From assembly GCF_900099895.1 (NCBI RefSeq), contig NZ_FNDY01000027.1, forward strand, positions 1 to 61,966: 61,966 nt of DNA, in the 5' to 3' direction. Numbering within the stretch: position 1 is the stretch's first letter; each line of letters opens with the position of its first letter. The notes under the pieces are model-generated. The model was not told the origin of the DNA. It saw nothing but the letters and a program-made list of their open reading frames with translations, and made no database searches. Made by a program: the position numbers and the translations under genes. This DNA comes from Paenibacillus naphthalenovorans (GTDB lineage: Bacteria > Bacillota > Bacilli > Paenibacillales > NBRC-103111). Positions 1 through 11,787 of this stretch are shown here, one piece after another.

Positions 1-103
1 CAGGAGGTCTCCCCTAAGGGAGCACCCCTAGCGCTCGACTTGCATGTATTAGGCACGCCGCCAGCGTTCGTCCTGAGCCAGGATCAAACTCTCCATGAAA
101 GAA
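1..103 (-). rRNA. 16S rRNA, 5' end (partial)
   Basis: Read on the minus strand, this is the start of 16S rRNA, containing the universal AGAGTTTGATCCTGGCTCAG segment followed by the conserved early helix region. The gene runs off the left edge, so only about 100 nt of the 5' end is present. The exact mature 5' end is estimated from the usual distance to the conserved segment. It lies downstream of gyrA and an HD-GYP gene in the same direction, like the first rRNA operon next to the origin in Bacillales. Confidence 0.95.
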
Positions 104-226
104 AAGCTGATTAGCTCATACATCTACTACTGGCGAGAATCTTTCGATTCTCTATCTTTACACTCACTCGTTGTTCAGTTTTCAAAGGGCAATTTCATTG
201 TCGTCTTGTTTAACGGCGACTTTTAT

Positions 227-256
227 AATATAACACATTTGCCTATTCGATTGCAA
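227..256 (-). promoter_or_regulatory. probable rRNA operon promoter
   Basis: On the minus strand a TTGCAA box (251-256) lies 18 nt before TATATT (227-232), about 125 nt upstream of the 16S start. The segment between it and the 16S gene is AT-rich leader. Position and orientation fit an rRNA promoter, but only one is visible and the -35 is not perfect. Confidence 0.5.
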
Positions 257-295
257 GTACTTTTTTATTTTTTACGTAACATTCAATTCCATAAA

Positions 296-325
296 AAAAG
301 CCTCGCCACCAAAGCGACGAAGACT
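296..325 (-). terminator. possible terminator after the HD-GYP gene
   Basis: On the minus strand a GC-rich imperfect stem is followed by seven T residues, about 50 nt after the HD-GYP stop and before the rRNA promoter. The stem has mismatches, so this is moderate evidence. Confidence 0.4.
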
Positions 326-373
326 AATTTAACACAAGCGGCTTCCTGAAGTCAAGTACAGTGTGCCGGAAAT

Positions 374-1444
374 TTATGTTTGAATCACGTCTTGTATGTA
401 CAGATTGCGTTCGATCATCAAATTGATGATTTTTCCGTTCACATTCACCCAGGGGCGAGTCGGGTGCGACCGGTCGGAAAAGACAATTTCTCCAACCTGG
501 TTATCGCTCAACTTCACCAATGTCCCGTTATGGAAGGAAGTTACTTTATTGATAAAGGTTTGAACAAGTGCAGGATCCAATTTACCAAAGGATTCATTCA
601 AAAGCTGTTCCAATACCAAATATGGAGAGGCTCCACTCTTATGATAACGATTGGTTTTCATTGCGTGAAAGACATCGGTGATGGCCACAATTTTTGAATA
701 TAAATGAATCTTATCACCGCGAACACCCAAGGGATATCCGGATCCATCTTCACGTTCATGATGCTGCAGTGCGCAAAGCTTCACTCCATCGTTAATGGCA
801 GGTACGCTTTTTAACAGATTATAGCCGATAATCGTGTGCTTTTTCATATCTTCTCTTTCAGCAGCATTCAGCGCGCTCGGTTTGAACAAAATCCCCGCGT
901 CCACCTTCGCATTCCCGATATCATGCAATAATCCGCCCAGCGCTACCGGCATCAAATCTTTAGAAGACAAACCGTGCCATTTGGCCAAATTGTAGGAAGT
1001 AAGGCTGACCATAATACTGTTATGATAAATAAAATCACTCAATTGAAAATGTCTTGGACTGAATGTGAGCACATTGTAATCATCAATATGCTGGATCAGC
1101 TTTTCCAATGTCGTGCGTATCTCCAGTATCGGCAAGCTTTGACCGCCGGCGTTCGCAATATTATAAACACGCCGCATCAGCTGCAGCATTTTTTCATAAT
1201 GTTCGTAAAAAGACAAGACCGTCCCTTGTTGTTTTTCATCCAAAGCGGTTTCGTCCGATGAGCTAACGGCTTGTCCATTCTTGGATTCGATTTGAACAGC
1301 AGGAATTAAAAACGCTCGAAGTACTTCCAAATCGTGCTCCGAGATGATTTTACCTTTGCGAAGAAGAACGTTGTTATATTTGGTTAGCACATCTTCAGAG
1401 AGTTTCTCGCCGGATTTCAACTGGGAAACGGGGACAGTAGCCAT
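374..1444 (-). CDS. HD-GYP domain protein (putative c-di-GMP phosphodiesterase)
   Basis: A 356-residue cytoplasmic protein with a C-terminal HD-GYP domain. The metal-binding motif HDIGNAKV and the later HHEREDGSGYP are intact, so hydrolysis of cyclic di-GMP is the expected activity. The N-terminal ~100 residues are a small variable domain without membrane segments. A gene of this type between gyrA and the first rRNA operon is a recurring arrangement in Paenibacillus. The ATG start is preceded by a GAGGG-type ribosome binding site. The substrate is inferred from the family, not shown by the sequence. Confidence 0.85.
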   Translation of the reverse strand: MATVPVSQLKSGEKLSEDVLTKYNNVLLRKGKIISEHDLEVLRAFLIPAVQIESKNGQAVSSSDETALDEKQQGTVLSFYEHYEKMLQLMRRVYNIANAGGQSLPILEIRTTLEKLIQHIDDYNVLTFSPRHFQLSDFIYHNSIMVSLTSYNLAKWHGLSSKDLMPVALGGLLHDIGNAKVDAGILFKPSALNAAEREDMKKHTIIGYNLLKSVPAINDGVKLCALQHHEREDGSGYPLGVRGDKIHLYSKIVAITDVFHAMKTNRYHKSGASPYLVLEQLLNESFGKLDPALVQTFINKVTSFHNGTLVKLSDNQVGEIVFSDRSHPTRPWVNVNGKIINLMIERNLYIQDVIQT

Positions 1445-1508
1445 GGAATTCCCTCACTTTACCTTACTCAGCTCCGCTGAAAAATTATCTTTGTATACAT
1501 TTTAAACG

Positions 1509-1542
1509 AAAAAGAATGGGGATGTAAGCCCCATTCTTTAAC
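1509..1542 (-). terminator. gyrA terminator
   Basis: A perfect 11-bp stem (AAGAATGGGG paired with CCCCATTCTT) with a short loop, followed on the minus strand by a T-rich tail. It sits between gyrA and the HD-GYP gene, so the two are likely separate transcripts. Confidence 0.8.
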
Positions 1543-1560
1543 CCTTGAAGCATAAGACGG

Positions 1561-4041
1561 TCATTCTTCTGCCGTAATGTCCGGCGGCTCGCCGTCTTCT
1601 TCTGTTTCAGGCTGATCATCATTCTTCTCTACCCGCGCTACGGTGGACACTTCATCCTCATCACGGATATTGATCAGTTTAACCCCTTGTGTATTACGTC
1701 CCATCATGGAAATACCCGACATGCTTGTACGGATAATCGTTCCGAGCGCAGTGATGACCATAAGATCCTCGTCTTCCCGAACAACCTTCAAGCCGACGAC
1801 CGGGCCGTTCTTTGACGTCACATTGAGTGTTTTTATGCCTTTACCGCCGCGGGACTGCATCCGGTACTCTTCAACCGGAGTCCGTTTACCGTAGCCTTTG
1901 GACGTAACGATAAGCACGCTGTTATCCTCTTGAACGACGTCCATATCAATAACGACATCATGATCATCCAGATGAATACCTTTCACTCCGGTAGCCCCCC
2001 GACCCATCGGGCGAACATCCTGTTCCGGGAAATGAATGGACATCCCTTGCTTCGTACCCATAATAATCGATTGATTTCCATCCGTCAGCCTCACTCCGAT
2101 CAGGTCATCGTCTTCACGGAGCGTGATGGCGATCAACCCGCCCTTACGAATATTGGAGTAGTCTTCCAGAGGCGTTTTCTTCACCAAACCGTTCTTGGTT
2201 GCAAAGAACAAATATTTATCGGATTCGAAGCTTTCCACAGGAATGACGGCATTTACCGTTTCTCCCTGCTCGATCTGAATCAGATTGATGATCGGTGTTC
2301 CTCTGGCCGTACGGCTGAGATCCGGAATTTCATAAGCTTTTAGACGATATACCTTTCCTTTGTTCGTGAAGAACATCAGATAATGGTGTGTATTCGTTAC
2401 GAACAAATGTTCTACGAAGTCATTATCTTTCGTATCCATACCGATAACGCCCTTGCCTCCGCGTCTCTGACTGCGGTAGGTAGTCACCGGCAAACGCTTG
2501 ATATAGCCAGTATGCGATATCGTAATCACGACTTCGGATTGAGGAATCAGATCTTCATCCTCGATGCTTTCTTCACCGATCGTAATCTCCGAGCGGCGTT
2601 CATCACCGAATTTTTCCTTAATTTCATTCAGCTCTTCGCTGATGATATTCAATACCAACTGTTCGTCAGCCAGGATGGCTTTGTACTCGGCAATTTTCTT
2701 GAGCAATTCAGCATACTCTTCTTCGATTTTCTCGCGCTCCAAGCCGGTTAAACGCTGCAGACGCATATCGAGAATCGCCTGTGCCTGTTCAAAGCTAAGG
2801 CCGAAGCGGTTGATCAGGCCCTCACGGGCATCTTCCGTCGTGCGGGATGAACGGATCAGCGTAATCACTTCATCCAGATGATCCAGCGCAATGCGCAAGC
2901 CCTCCAAGATATGCGCACGGGCTTCCGCTTTGCGAAGGTCAAATTCTGTCCGGCGGCGAATGACTTCTTTTTGGTGCTGCAGATAATGGTAAAGCATATC
3001 ACGAAGATTAAGCACCTTCGGTTCACCGTTTACCAGTGCAAGCATAATGATACCGAAATTGGACTGCATGGCCGTTTGCTTGTACAAATTGTTCAGTACG
3101 ACATTCGGATTAACGTCACGGCGCAGCTCAATAACGATACGCATTCCGTTGCGGTCCGATTCGTCCCGCAAATCGGTAATGCCGTCGATTTTTTTCTCGC
3201 GGACCAGCTCGGCGATTTTTTCGATTAAACGAGCTTTGACGACTTGATAGGGCAGTTCATGAACGATGATTCGCGCTTTGCCGCCGGTTTCCTCGATGGT
3301 CGCTCTGGCTCGCATCGTTACGGAACCGCGGCCGGTGGTGTATGCATGTTTAATTCCTTCACGCCCCATAATAAAACCGCCGGTAGGAAAATCGGGTCCT
3401 TTGATCGATTGCATCAGATCGAGCGGTGTCACGTCCGGATTTTCAATGAGCTGCTGAACGCCGTTGATGACTTCCGTAAGGTTGTGGGGCGGAATATTGG
3501 TTGCCATCCCTACGGCGATACCGGACAATCCGTTGACGAGCAGGTTGGGAAAGCGTGCCGGCAATACGGCGGGTTCCTGCTCCTCACCGTCATAGTTCGG
3601 CACAAAATCGATCGTTTCTTTGTTGATGTCGCGAAGCATTTCCATCGCGATTTTGGACAGCCGCGCCTCCGTATAACGCATAGCCGCGGCAGCGTCGCCG
3701 TCAATCGAGCCGAAATTTCCGTGGCCATCGACAAGCATATAGCGCAACGAAAAATCCTGCGCCATGCGCACCATGGTTTCATATACGGCAGAGTCACCGT
3801 GCGGATGGTATTTACCGATGACCTCGCCAACGATTCTGGCTGATTTCTTATAGGGTTTGTCAGGTGACATGCCCAGCTCCGACATGGCATACAGAATACG
3901 CCGATGCACCGGCTTAAGACCGTCTCTGACATCCGGCAGAGCGCGGCTGACAATAATGCTCATCGCGTAATCCATAAAGGAAGTGCGCATTTCCGAGCCG
4001 ATATCTATTTCTCTAACCTGTGAACGGGATTCTTCCGACAA
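1561..4041 (-). CDS. gyrA: DNA gyrase subunit A
   Basis: GyrA cuts and rejoins DNA in the GyrA2GyrB2 complex that introduces negative supercoils. The 826-residue length is normal. The active-site tyrosine lies in [12 protein letters not shown], and the GyrA-box QRRGGKG of the C-terminal DNA-wrapping domain is present, followed by the acidic tail typical of Gram-positive enzymes. Translation most likely begins at TTG (4039-4041), which has AGGAGGT eight bases upstream. It lies 33 nt behind gyrB on the same strand, as in other Bacillales, and ends at a strong hairpin. Confidence 0.97.
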   Translation of the reverse strand: MSEESRSQVREIDIGSEMRTSFMDYAMSIIVSRALPDVRDGLKPVHRRILYAMSELGMSPDKPYKKSARIVGEVIGKYHPHGDSAVYETMVRMAQDFSLRYMLVDGHGNFGSIDGDAAAAMRYTEARLSKIAMEMLRDINKETIDFVPNYDGEEQEPAVLPARFPNLLVNGLSGIAVGMATNIPPHNLTEVINGVQQLIENPDVTPLDLMQSIKGPDFPTGGFIMGREGIKHAYTTGRGSVTMRARATIEETGGKARIIVHELPYQVVKARLIEKIAELVREKKIDGITDLRDESDRNGMRIVIELRRDVNPNVVLNNLYKQTAMQSNFGIIMLALVNGEPKVLNLRDMLYHYLQHQKEVIRRRTEFDLRKAEARAHILEGLRIALDHLDEVITLIRSSRTTEDAREGLINRFGLSFEQAQAILDMRLQRLTGLEREKIEEEYAELLKKIAEYKAILADEQLVLNIISEELNEIKEKFGDERRSEITIGEESIEDEDLIPQSEVVITISHTGYIKRLPVTTYRSQRRGGKGVIGMDTKDNDFVEHLFVTNTHHYLMFFTNKGKVYRLKAYEIPDLSRTARGTPIINLIQIEQGETVNAVIPVESFESDKYLFFATKNGLVKKTPLEDYSNIRKGGLIAITLREDDDLIGVRLTDGNQSIIMGTKQGMSIHFPEQDVRPMGRGATGVKGIHLDDHDVVIDMDVVQEDNSVLIVTSKGYGKRTPVEEYRMQSRGGKGIKTLNVTSKNGPVVGLKVVREDEDLMVITALGTIIRTSMSGISMMGRNTQGVKLINIRDEDEVSTVARVEKNDDQPETEEDGEPPDITAEE

Positions 4042-4074
4042 GATTTTTTACCTCCTACGGTTCATGGCGATGAA

Positions 4075-6057
<1,983 letters not shown>

Positions 6058-6106
6058 TCATTTATTATGTTCAACTGGCTGATGAAATCGCGGAGCGACA
6101 TGGTCT

Positions 6107-6355
6107 CTAGTTCGTTAACAAATGATGCGCCCGTTTTTTCAAAGTCATGGACGATATCGGAGAGTAATAGACTTTTGTATGTGTCACAACAAGGGATTTG
6201 CTTTCCTCGTCGCCAATCACTTCCACGCGCTTTTCCTTATTGGCATAGGTGACAAATTGCTTGGATATTTTGGAAGATTTCTCGATCGACAGGTCAAAAA
6301 TGGCGACAAGCTCCGATGCGCGAATAATTTTTTCGCCGCCCAAATGAATGAACAT
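6107..6355 (-). CDS. remB: extracellular matrix regulator RemB (DUF370)
   Basis: An 82-residue DUF370-family protein beginning MFIHLGGEK. In Bacillus subtilis the gene between recF and gyrB (yaaB/remB) encodes a regulator of matrix production. The start is the ATG at 6355, which has GGAAGGAGTG upstream. Its location exactly between recF and gyrB supports orthology. The regulatory role here is inferred from B. subtilis. Confidence 0.88.
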   Translation of the reverse strand: MFIHLGGEKIIRASELVAIFDLSIEKSSKISKQFVTYANKEKRVEVIGDEESKSLVVTHTKVYYSPISSMTLKKRAHHLLTN

Positions 6356-6394
6356 GCTGACCCACTCCTTCCCGGCAAAACGATGGCAATCCAT

Positions 6395-7501
6395 TTATGT
6401 TAAGCTTCCGTCTCGAACATGGATGACAGAAGCGTTTTCCAGTTTTGACAAATCTATGCTTTCAATGCCGGTTGTCGTAATGAAGGTTTGCACCTTCCGT
6501 TGGAACGTCTCAATAAGCTGGGTTTGGCGATATCGGTCAAGCTCTGACAACACATCATCGAGCAAAAGCAGGGGATATTCCCCGACTTCTTCGCAGATGA
6601 GCTCGATTTCGGCCAGTTTAAGCGAAAGGGCCGTTGTTCGCTGCTGCCCCTGGGAACCGAACGTTTGTACCTCTTTATCATTAATGTAAAAGCGGAGATC
6701 GTCGCGGTGCGGTCCTGCCAGCGTGACGCCGCGGCGGATTTCCTGATCCTTCACCTGTGATAACTTTATCATAAATCGGTCAAATAAGACAGCTTCTTCT
6801 TCTTCAAGAGCGTTGGCAAAGGCACTGTCATACTCAATTCGAAGTCGTTCCATGCCATTGGTGATGCCGGCATGTATCTTTTCCGCCCATATTTGCAGCT
6901 TCTTTATAAAGCTTTGACGTTTTTTCATTATTTTAATACCAAATTGAGCAAGCTGCTCATTCCAAACTTCAAGAAGGGGAGCGTCGCCGGAGGATGAGAA
7001 CAGCTGCTTCAAGTAATTGTTCCGCTGCTGCAGTACTTTGTTGTACTGGGAGAGATCGTATAAATACGCAGGATGCACCTGTCCGATTTCCATATCGAGA
7101 AAACGTCGGCGGACGCTTGGAGACCCTTTGACGATCTCCAAATCCTCAGGCGCAAACATGACAACGTTCAAAGCTCCTATAAAGTGGCTAAGTCTTTTTT
7201 GCTCCAGCCCATTGATTTTGGCACGTTTGCCTTGCTGCGATATGATCAGATCCAATTGCAGCGTACCATACCGTTTTTCAATCTCCGCATGTAAACTGGC
7301 CTTTTTTTCGTTCCAGCGAATCAGCTCTTTATCCTGGTTGGTCCGATGGCTTTTGGTAAGCGCGAGCACGAAAATCGATTCCAGCAAATTCGTTTTTCCC
7401 TGTGCATTCGGTCCAACGATGATGTTCACCATCCGGTCGGTTTGGAATTCGACCTGCTCGTAATTGCGATAATGCTGCACTAACAGCCTTTTTAATTGCA
7501 A
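6395..7501 (-). CDS. recF: DNA replication/repair ATPase RecF
   Basis: A 368-residue SMC-like ATPase that helps load RecA at single-strand gaps. Walker A is GPNAQGKTNLLES, a signature-like SQGQQRT is present, and the Walker B region reads LLLLDDVLSELD. The TTG start at 7501 has an excellent CAGGAGGAA site six bases upstream. It lies between yaaA and remB in the conserved origin cluster. Confidence 0.96.
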   Translation of the reverse strand: MQLKRLLVQHYRNYEQVEFQTDRMVNIIVGPNAQGKTNLLESIFVLALTKSHRTNQDKELIRWNEKKASLHAEIEKRYGTLQLDLIISQQGKRAKINGLEQKRLSHFIGALNVVMFAPEDLEIVKGSPSVRRRFLDMEIGQVHPAYLYDLSQYNKVLQQRNNYLKQLFSSSGDAPLLEVWNEQLAQFGIKIMKKRQSFIKKLQIWAEKIHAGITNGMERLRIEYDSAFANALEEEEAVLFDRFMIKLSQVKDQEIRRGVTLAGPHRDDLRFYINDKEVQTFGSQGQQRTTALSLKLAEIELICEEVGEYPLLLLDDVLSELDRYRQTQLIETFQRKVQTFITTTGIESIDLSKLENASVIHVRDGSLT

Positions 7502-7594
7502 GACGGTTCCTCCTGAGTGCTTTGCGGAGCAAAGCCTGCTTCATAAGCAATCGCAAGGCTTTGCCGAACAAAGCCTTCTGCCAAAGTGCGGCGG

Positions 7595-7813
7595 TTATGT
7601 CGGCCCATCGACCTGAAACTCGCCGCAGCCCGCCACCTTAATGATATCGCCCGGAACCAGCTTGCGGCCCCGTCGATGTTCCGGTTCTCCATTGACAAAG
7701 ATTTCGGTTTCCTGAAGAAAACTTTTGGCCTGACCTCCGGTAGAAATGCAATCGGCCAGCTTCAAAAATTGACCAAGGGTTATATAGTCCGTGCTTATGC
7801 CCACTTTTTTCAT
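7595..7813 (-). CDS. yaaA: S4-domain RNA-binding protein YaaA
   Basis: A 72-residue protein consisting almost wholly of an S4 RNA-binding domain (GGQAKSFLQETEIFVNGE, RRGRKLVPGD). The dnaN-yaaA-recF order is diagnostic. Related small S4 proteins are linked to ribosome assembly, but the precise role in this organism is not visible. The ATG start has an AAGGAT site. Confidence 0.92.
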   Translation of the reverse strand: MKKVGISTDYITLGQFLKLADCISTGGQAKSFLQETEIFVNGEPEHRRGRKLVPGDIIKVAGCGEFQVDGPT

Positions 7814-7831
7814 ACGGATTATCCTTCTTTC

Positions 7832-8974
7832 TTAGCCCGTAGTCCGGTAGGGCAGGATCAGCTGCAGCAGGCTGGAGCTCTCATTCGGCCTGATGATAAT
7901 CGGCTGCATAGCGCCAGTAAAGCCGATATGAATCTGTTCGCTGTCCATGACCTTTAAGGCATCGAGCATATATTTGGAGTTAAAGGAAATGCGCAGCAGT
8001 TCCCCCTTCATGCTTGAAGTCATCAACTCTTCGGTCACTTTTCCAAGCTCAGAAGAGGTAGAAGAAATCTCGATCGATTGGTCCTCAAGCATCATCAGCT
8101 TGACGATGTTGCTTTTGTCCTCTCTGGATAGGAGGTAGGCGCGGTCAATCGCATCGATCAATTCATTCGTATTGACGACAATTTCCGTTTGATAGAATTG
8201 CGGAATGAGCTTCGACGTATCCGGATATGTTCCTTCTAGAATCCGGGTATAAAACAAGATGGAATTGATTTGGAACAGCACTTGATTTTCGGCAAAAACG
8301 ACATCGATCAGCGTGTTCTGGTCCGGTAATATTTTGGCAAGCTCGTTTAACGTTTTTCCGGAAATGGTTACATTGTTAAGCGTCATGCCTTCTTCCGTAT
8401 CGATATTCGTTTCACGGCTCGCTAACCGGTGACGGTCACATGCGGTGAATTTCAGTTTTCCGTCTGTAATGGTCCATAAAATTCCAGTGAGCACGGGAGT
8501 AGCTTCATTCGTTGAAACGGCAAACGAAGTTTGCTTGATCATTGTTTTCAGCAGGTCGCTAGGAATTTGGATCCGTTTATTCTCCTCGATGCCGGGCATA
8601 ATCGGATATTCCTCCGGATCGAGGCCCACAAGCTGAATTTCAGATGAACCCGAACGAATCGTCGTTTGAAAATGGTCTTTAACCTCAATTTCTACCTGCT
8701 GCGCCGGCAGTTTCCGTATAATCTCCACAAAAAATTTGGAAGGAAGGACAACGCTGCCGGATTGTTTAAGATCGATGACCTGTATTCCATTATCCTCGGC
8801 AGGAATAAAGCTTTGGATCGAAATATCGGTATCGCTGGCTGTCAGTATCATTCCGCTGGAATCGACGTCTATTTTGATCCCGTTTAAGATGGGAATGGTC
8901 GTTCTGCTCGAGATGGCTTTAGAAACGTGACCGATGGATTCATTCAAATATTGCTTCAGTACCGTTAATTTCAT
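7832..8974 (-). CDS. dnaN: DNA polymerase III sliding clamp (beta subunit)
   Basis: The 380-residue clamp that tethers the replicative polymerase to DNA. It begins MKLTVLKQYLNESI and contains the three repeated clamp folds. The C-terminus ends in LILPYRT, corresponding to the usual LxMPxR tail region. The ATG at 8974 is chosen because it matches the conserved N-terminus; an upstream in-frame Met at 9016 would add an unsupported extension. It is separated from dnaA by 213 nt of origin sequence. Confidence 0.97.
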   Translation of the reverse strand: MKLTVLKQYLNESIGHVSKAISSRTTIPILNGIKIDVDSSGMILTASDTDISIQSFIPAEDNGIQVIDLKQSGSVVLPSKFFVEIIRKLPAQQVEIEVKDHFQTTIRSGSSEIQLVGLDPEEYPIMPGIEENKRIQIPSDLLKTMIKQTSFAVSTNEATPVLTGILWTITDGKLKFTACDRHRLASRETNIDTEEGMTLNNVTISGKTLNELAKILPDQNTLIDVVFAENQVLFQINSILFYTRILEGTYPDTSKLIPQFYQTEIVVNTNELIDAIDRAYLLSREDKSNIVKLMMLEDQSIEISSTSSELGKVTEELMTSSMKGELLRISFNSKYMLDALKVMDSEQIHIGFTGAMQPIIIRPNESSSLLQLILPYRTTG

Positions 8975-9023
8975 GTATGTCACTCCTACTGGTTCTAATC
9001 GGGAAACGATGGGCATATACTTC

Positions 9024-9163
9024 TATATTACATTTTTTTTTTAATTAGTAATAGTAGTAGGGAGCCGGGATATGTGGATATGTGAGTGAATAAGGCAAAA
9101 AGAAGGCCTATCCACATGTGTATAAGATTGTGCATAGGCCTTCTTTTATGCAGCTGTGGATAA
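9024..9163 (-). other. oriC unwinding region: AT tract, DnaA-trios and DnaA boxes (dnaA-dnaN gap)
   Basis: Read on the minus strand from dnaA to dnaN, this gap holds a perfect DnaA box (TGTGGATAA on plus, 9155-9163) and one-mismatch boxes at 9108-9116 and 9073-9081. These are followed by a short GC cluster (9061-9070) and then TAG repeats on the plus strand (9045-9060), i.e. 3'-GAT-5' DnaA-trios. The A/T tract at 9024-9044 follows. This order (boxes, GC cluster, trios, AT-rich DUE) is that of the B. subtilis unwinding element. Confidence 0.85.
9098..9147. terminator. strong hairpin within the origin, possible dnaA terminator
   Basis: AAAAGAAGGCCTAT pairs with ATAGGCCTTCTTTT around a loop that contains DnaA-box-like sequence. 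The A and T tails make it a possible bidirectional terminator. It sits just downstream of dnaA and would also place two DnaA boxes close together. Confidence 0.6.
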
Positions 9164-9187
9164 GACGTTCATCGCATCGTTTCCCGT

Positions 9188-10558
9188 TTACAGCGTTACG
9201 TTTCTGATTTTTTCTGTAATGTTCTGAATGATTTTGAATAATTCCTGATCTACCTTCAGTGCTTCGCTTATTTTCTCATGCGCATGAATAACCGTCGTAT
9301 GATCTCGTCCACCGAATGCCTCCCCGATCTTCGGCAGTGAGAAATCCGTCATCTCCCGAGCCAGGTACATGGCAATTTGTCTTGGAAAAGCTACGGTTTT
9401 GGTCCGTTTACGCGCTTTGAAATCCTCGATTTTCATGCCGTAGAATTCGCCGACCTTTTGTTGGATATCCTGTATCGTAATCACTCTTGGACGGCTGCTT
9501 GGAATAATGTCCTTCAGCGCTTCGGCGGCCAAATGCGATGTAATGTCCTCGTTAATTAAAGAAGAGTAAGCCACCACACGGATTAATGCGCCTTCCAGCT
9601 CCCGAATGTTCGAATCGATCTGATTGGCGATGTAAACCATGGCTTCATTGGGAATGTCGAGATTTTCAGCTTTCGCCTTTTTGCGCAATATCGCAATCCG
9701 CGTCTCCAGGTCCGGAGGCTGAATATCGGTGATCAGACCCCATTCAAAGCGTGAGCGGAGACGCTCTTCAAGCGTCGGAATCTCCTTGGGCGGCCGATCG
9801 CTGGAAATGATGATCTGCTTGCGTTCTTCATGCAAAGCGTTGAACGTGTGGAAAAATTCCTCTTGCGTTTGTTCTTTTCCGGCTAGGAACTGAATATCAT
9901 CTATAAGCAGTACATCGATATTGCGGTATTTGTTGCGGAAGCTTTCGCCGCGGTTGTCACGGATGGCATTGATGAATTCGTTCGTGAATTTCTCGGACGA
10001 GATATAGAGCACGCGTGCACTGGGGTTATGCTCAAGAACATAGTGGCCGATGGCATGCATAAGGTGCGTTTTGCCTAATCCCACGCCTCCATACAGAAAC
10101 AGCGGATTATACGCTTTGGCCGGCGCTTCCGCAACCGCGAGCGATGCCGCGTGGGCAAACCGGTTTCCTGCACCGATGACGAACGTATCGAACGTATATT
10201 TCGGGTTCATCATATGACTGAACGTTTCCTCCGGAGCAGAGGCTTGATGTGCTTTGGCCGGAGCAGCAGCCGATGCTGCTGATATGCTGGGCGGTTCAGG
10301 CTGTTCTTCGGATTCAATGATGAATTTGAGCTCGACTTGTTTGCCGGTATAATCGTAAACCGCTTCTTTAATATGCTTGGTATAGCGGTTTTCCAGCCAG
10401 TCGCGCGCGAAATTGTTCGGGGTACAAATCGTTACCGTGGTATCGTTAAATACGACAGCTCTTGTGGAGGTAAGCCACGTTTCGTAGCTCGGTTTGCTCA
10501 CCCTTTTTTGCAATATGGATAATACTTGCTGCCACTGGTCGTTAGGATGGCTTTCCAC
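9188..10558 (-). CDS. dnaA: chromosomal replication initiator DnaA
   Basis: A 456-residue AAA+ initiator that binds DnaA boxes and opens oriC. Visible are the N-terminal domain I, a variable Ala/Pro-rich linker (roughly residues 85-115), Walker [11 protein letters not shown], Walker [10 protein letters not shown], and the C-terminal DNA-binding signature [11 protein letters not shown]. The GTG start at 10558 has GGGAGTG upstream. DnaA boxes flank the gene on both sides, as expected of a bipartite Bacillales origin. Confidence 0.98.
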   Translation of the reverse strand: MESHPNDQWQQVLSILQKRVSKPSYETWLTSTRAVVFNDTTVTICTPNNFARDWLENRYTKHIKEAVYDYTGKQVELKFIIESEEQPEPPSISAASAAAPAKAHQASAPEETFSHMMNPKYTFDTFVIGAGNRFAHAASLAVAEAPAKAYNPLFLYGGVGLGKTHLMHAIGHYVLEHNPSARVLYISSEKFTNEFINAIRDNRGESFRNKYRNIDVLLIDDIQFLAGKEQTQEEFFHTFNALHEERKQIIISSDRPPKEIPTLEERLRSRFEWGLITDIQPPDLETRIAILRKKAKAENLDIPNEAMVYIANQIDSNIRELEGALIRVVAYSSLINEDITSHLAAEALKDIIPSSRPRVITIQDIQQKVGEFYGMKIEDFKARKRTKTVAFPRQIAMYLAREMTDFSLPKIGEAFGGRDHTTVIHAHEKISEALKVDQELFKIIQNITEKIRNVTL

Positions 10559-10981
10559 AATCTATTCACTCCCTTAAAAAAATAACCGGTGTGGCGTAAG
10601 CCGCGACCCTGTAGAAAAAAAGCGGTGAGTTGTCGAAACTATCCACAATATGCAGAAAGTCGATAACCCAATTATACATAAGCCGTGTAAATTGTTCACA
10701 AAGATATCCACAGGCTGTTGATAAAGTTGTTGAAAAGTAATCGTATCCACAACAGAAAACATATTCATGATATCAAAAAAGACCCTGATAAGCAACGAAA
10801 TGTTAAGATTTATCCACATACCCTACAACTTGTATGTATGACTTATCAACAGCACTATATATTGTTTATAATGTGTTCATAATTCGACAAAATCGGAGAA
10901 ATTCCGATTATTTTTATTCACAAGTGGATAACCGGTTGAATTTTTATTTATTCTATATGTTAGTCATTGACGGCGGATGGA
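10559..10981. other. oriC DnaA-box cluster upstream of dnaA
   Basis: No gene is seen here. There is a perfect TTATCCACA at 10810-10818 and near-consensus boxes at 10639-10647, 10704-10712, 10716-10724, 10743-10751, 10843-10851 and 10923-10931. The density and the position between dnaA and rpmH mark the upstream half of a bipartite origin and probably also serve dnaA autoregulation. Confidence 0.88.
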
Positions 10982-11030
10982 CCGAAACTTTCCTGGCAGA
11001 TGTTGTTTGAAGGCAGTGAGGGGATTCGAG

Positions 11031-11060
11031 TTGACTTTTATTGTGAAAATGTGCTTTAAT
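11031..11060 (+). promoter_or_regulatory. rpmH promoter
   Basis: TTGACT (11031-11036) and TTTAAT (11055-11060) are separated by 18 nt, about 55 nt before the rpmH start. This is a good vegetative (SigA-type) promoter match. Confidence 0.65.
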
Positions 11061-11113
11061 GTTTAAAGGTATTTTTGGGATTGGAACAAATCCTTCGAGG
11101 AGGTGCACGATAG

Positions 11114-11248
11114 ATGAAACCGACATATAAACCGAACGTCCGTAAACACAAGAAAGTACATGGCTTCCGTAAGAGAATGAGCACGAAGAATGGTCGCAAA
11201 GTACTTGCAGCTCGCCGTCAAAAAGGAAGAAAAGTATTGAGCGCATAA
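11114..11248 (+). CDS. rpmH: 50S ribosomal protein L34
   Basis: The 44-residue, highly basic L34, starting [18 protein letters not shown] and ending GRKVLSA. This is a canonical sequence and length. A GGAGG site (11099-11103) precedes the ATG. It is the first gene rightward from oriC and is followed by rnpA, as in almost all bacteria. Confidence 0.97.
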   Translation: MKPTYKPNVRKHKKVHGFRKRMSTKNGRKVLAARRQKGRKVLSA

Positions 11249-11254
11249 GGGCGT

Positions 11255-11281
11255 AAGACCACTGATAGGTGGTCTTTTTTG
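11255..11281 (+). terminator. terminator/attenuator after rpmH
   Basis: AAGACCAC and GTGGTCTT form a short stem with a six-base loop, followed by a T run. It would reduce read-through from highly expressed rpmH into rnpA. Confidence 0.8.
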
Positions 11282-11348
11282 TTATTATGGACCGGAATCG
11301 TCTGATTTGGATAAGGATCATGTGAGTTTGCCGCTATTGGGGCTGATA

Positions 11349-11714
11349 ATGGAGCGTGCGTTCGTGGAGAAAAAGAACCGACTGACGAAAAGAGAATATT
11401 TCGATAAAGTTTATCGCCACGGCAAGTCGACTGCGAACCACCAATTTGTACTTTATTATAAAGCCCGCCCGGAGCAGGAAACCTTTCGTCTTGGGGTGTC
11501 GGTCAGCAAAAAGCTCGGAAACGCCGTCGTCCGAAACCGTATCCGGCGTATGTTGAAAGAGATTGTAAGGCTTAACGCAGCCCGAATTCCGGGGGGATAC
11601 GATCTGATCATCATCGCTCGTAAGCCGGCTGCCGAGATGGATTACCATGATATGGAGAAAAGTGTGCTTCATGTGCTCAAACGCGCGTCTCTTCTGGTTC
11701 GTAAAGAGAGATGA
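11349..11714 (+). CDS. rnpA: ribonuclease P protein component
   Basis: The protein subunit that assists RNase P RNA in removing tRNA 5' leaders. The conserved motif RNRIRRMLKE and the aromatic/basic N-terminal region (NHQFVLYY) are present. The start is uncertain. ATG at 11349 gives 121 residues, while GTG at 11364 has a better spaced GGAG and gives 116 residues, the same as B. subtilis. It is followed directly by yidC. Confidence 0.94.
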   Translation: MERAFVEKKNRLTKREYFDKVYRHGKSTANHQFVLYYKARPEQETFRLGVSVSKKLGNAVVRNRIRRMLKEIVRLNAARIPGGYDLIIIARKPAAEMDYHDMEKSVLHVLKRASLLVRKER

Positions 11715-11787
11715 TACGCAGCGATTAGTTTCTTTGTGCCTGAAGATATGATATAGTTTAGAATGGAAAAGATGAAGCTGGGAGGAT

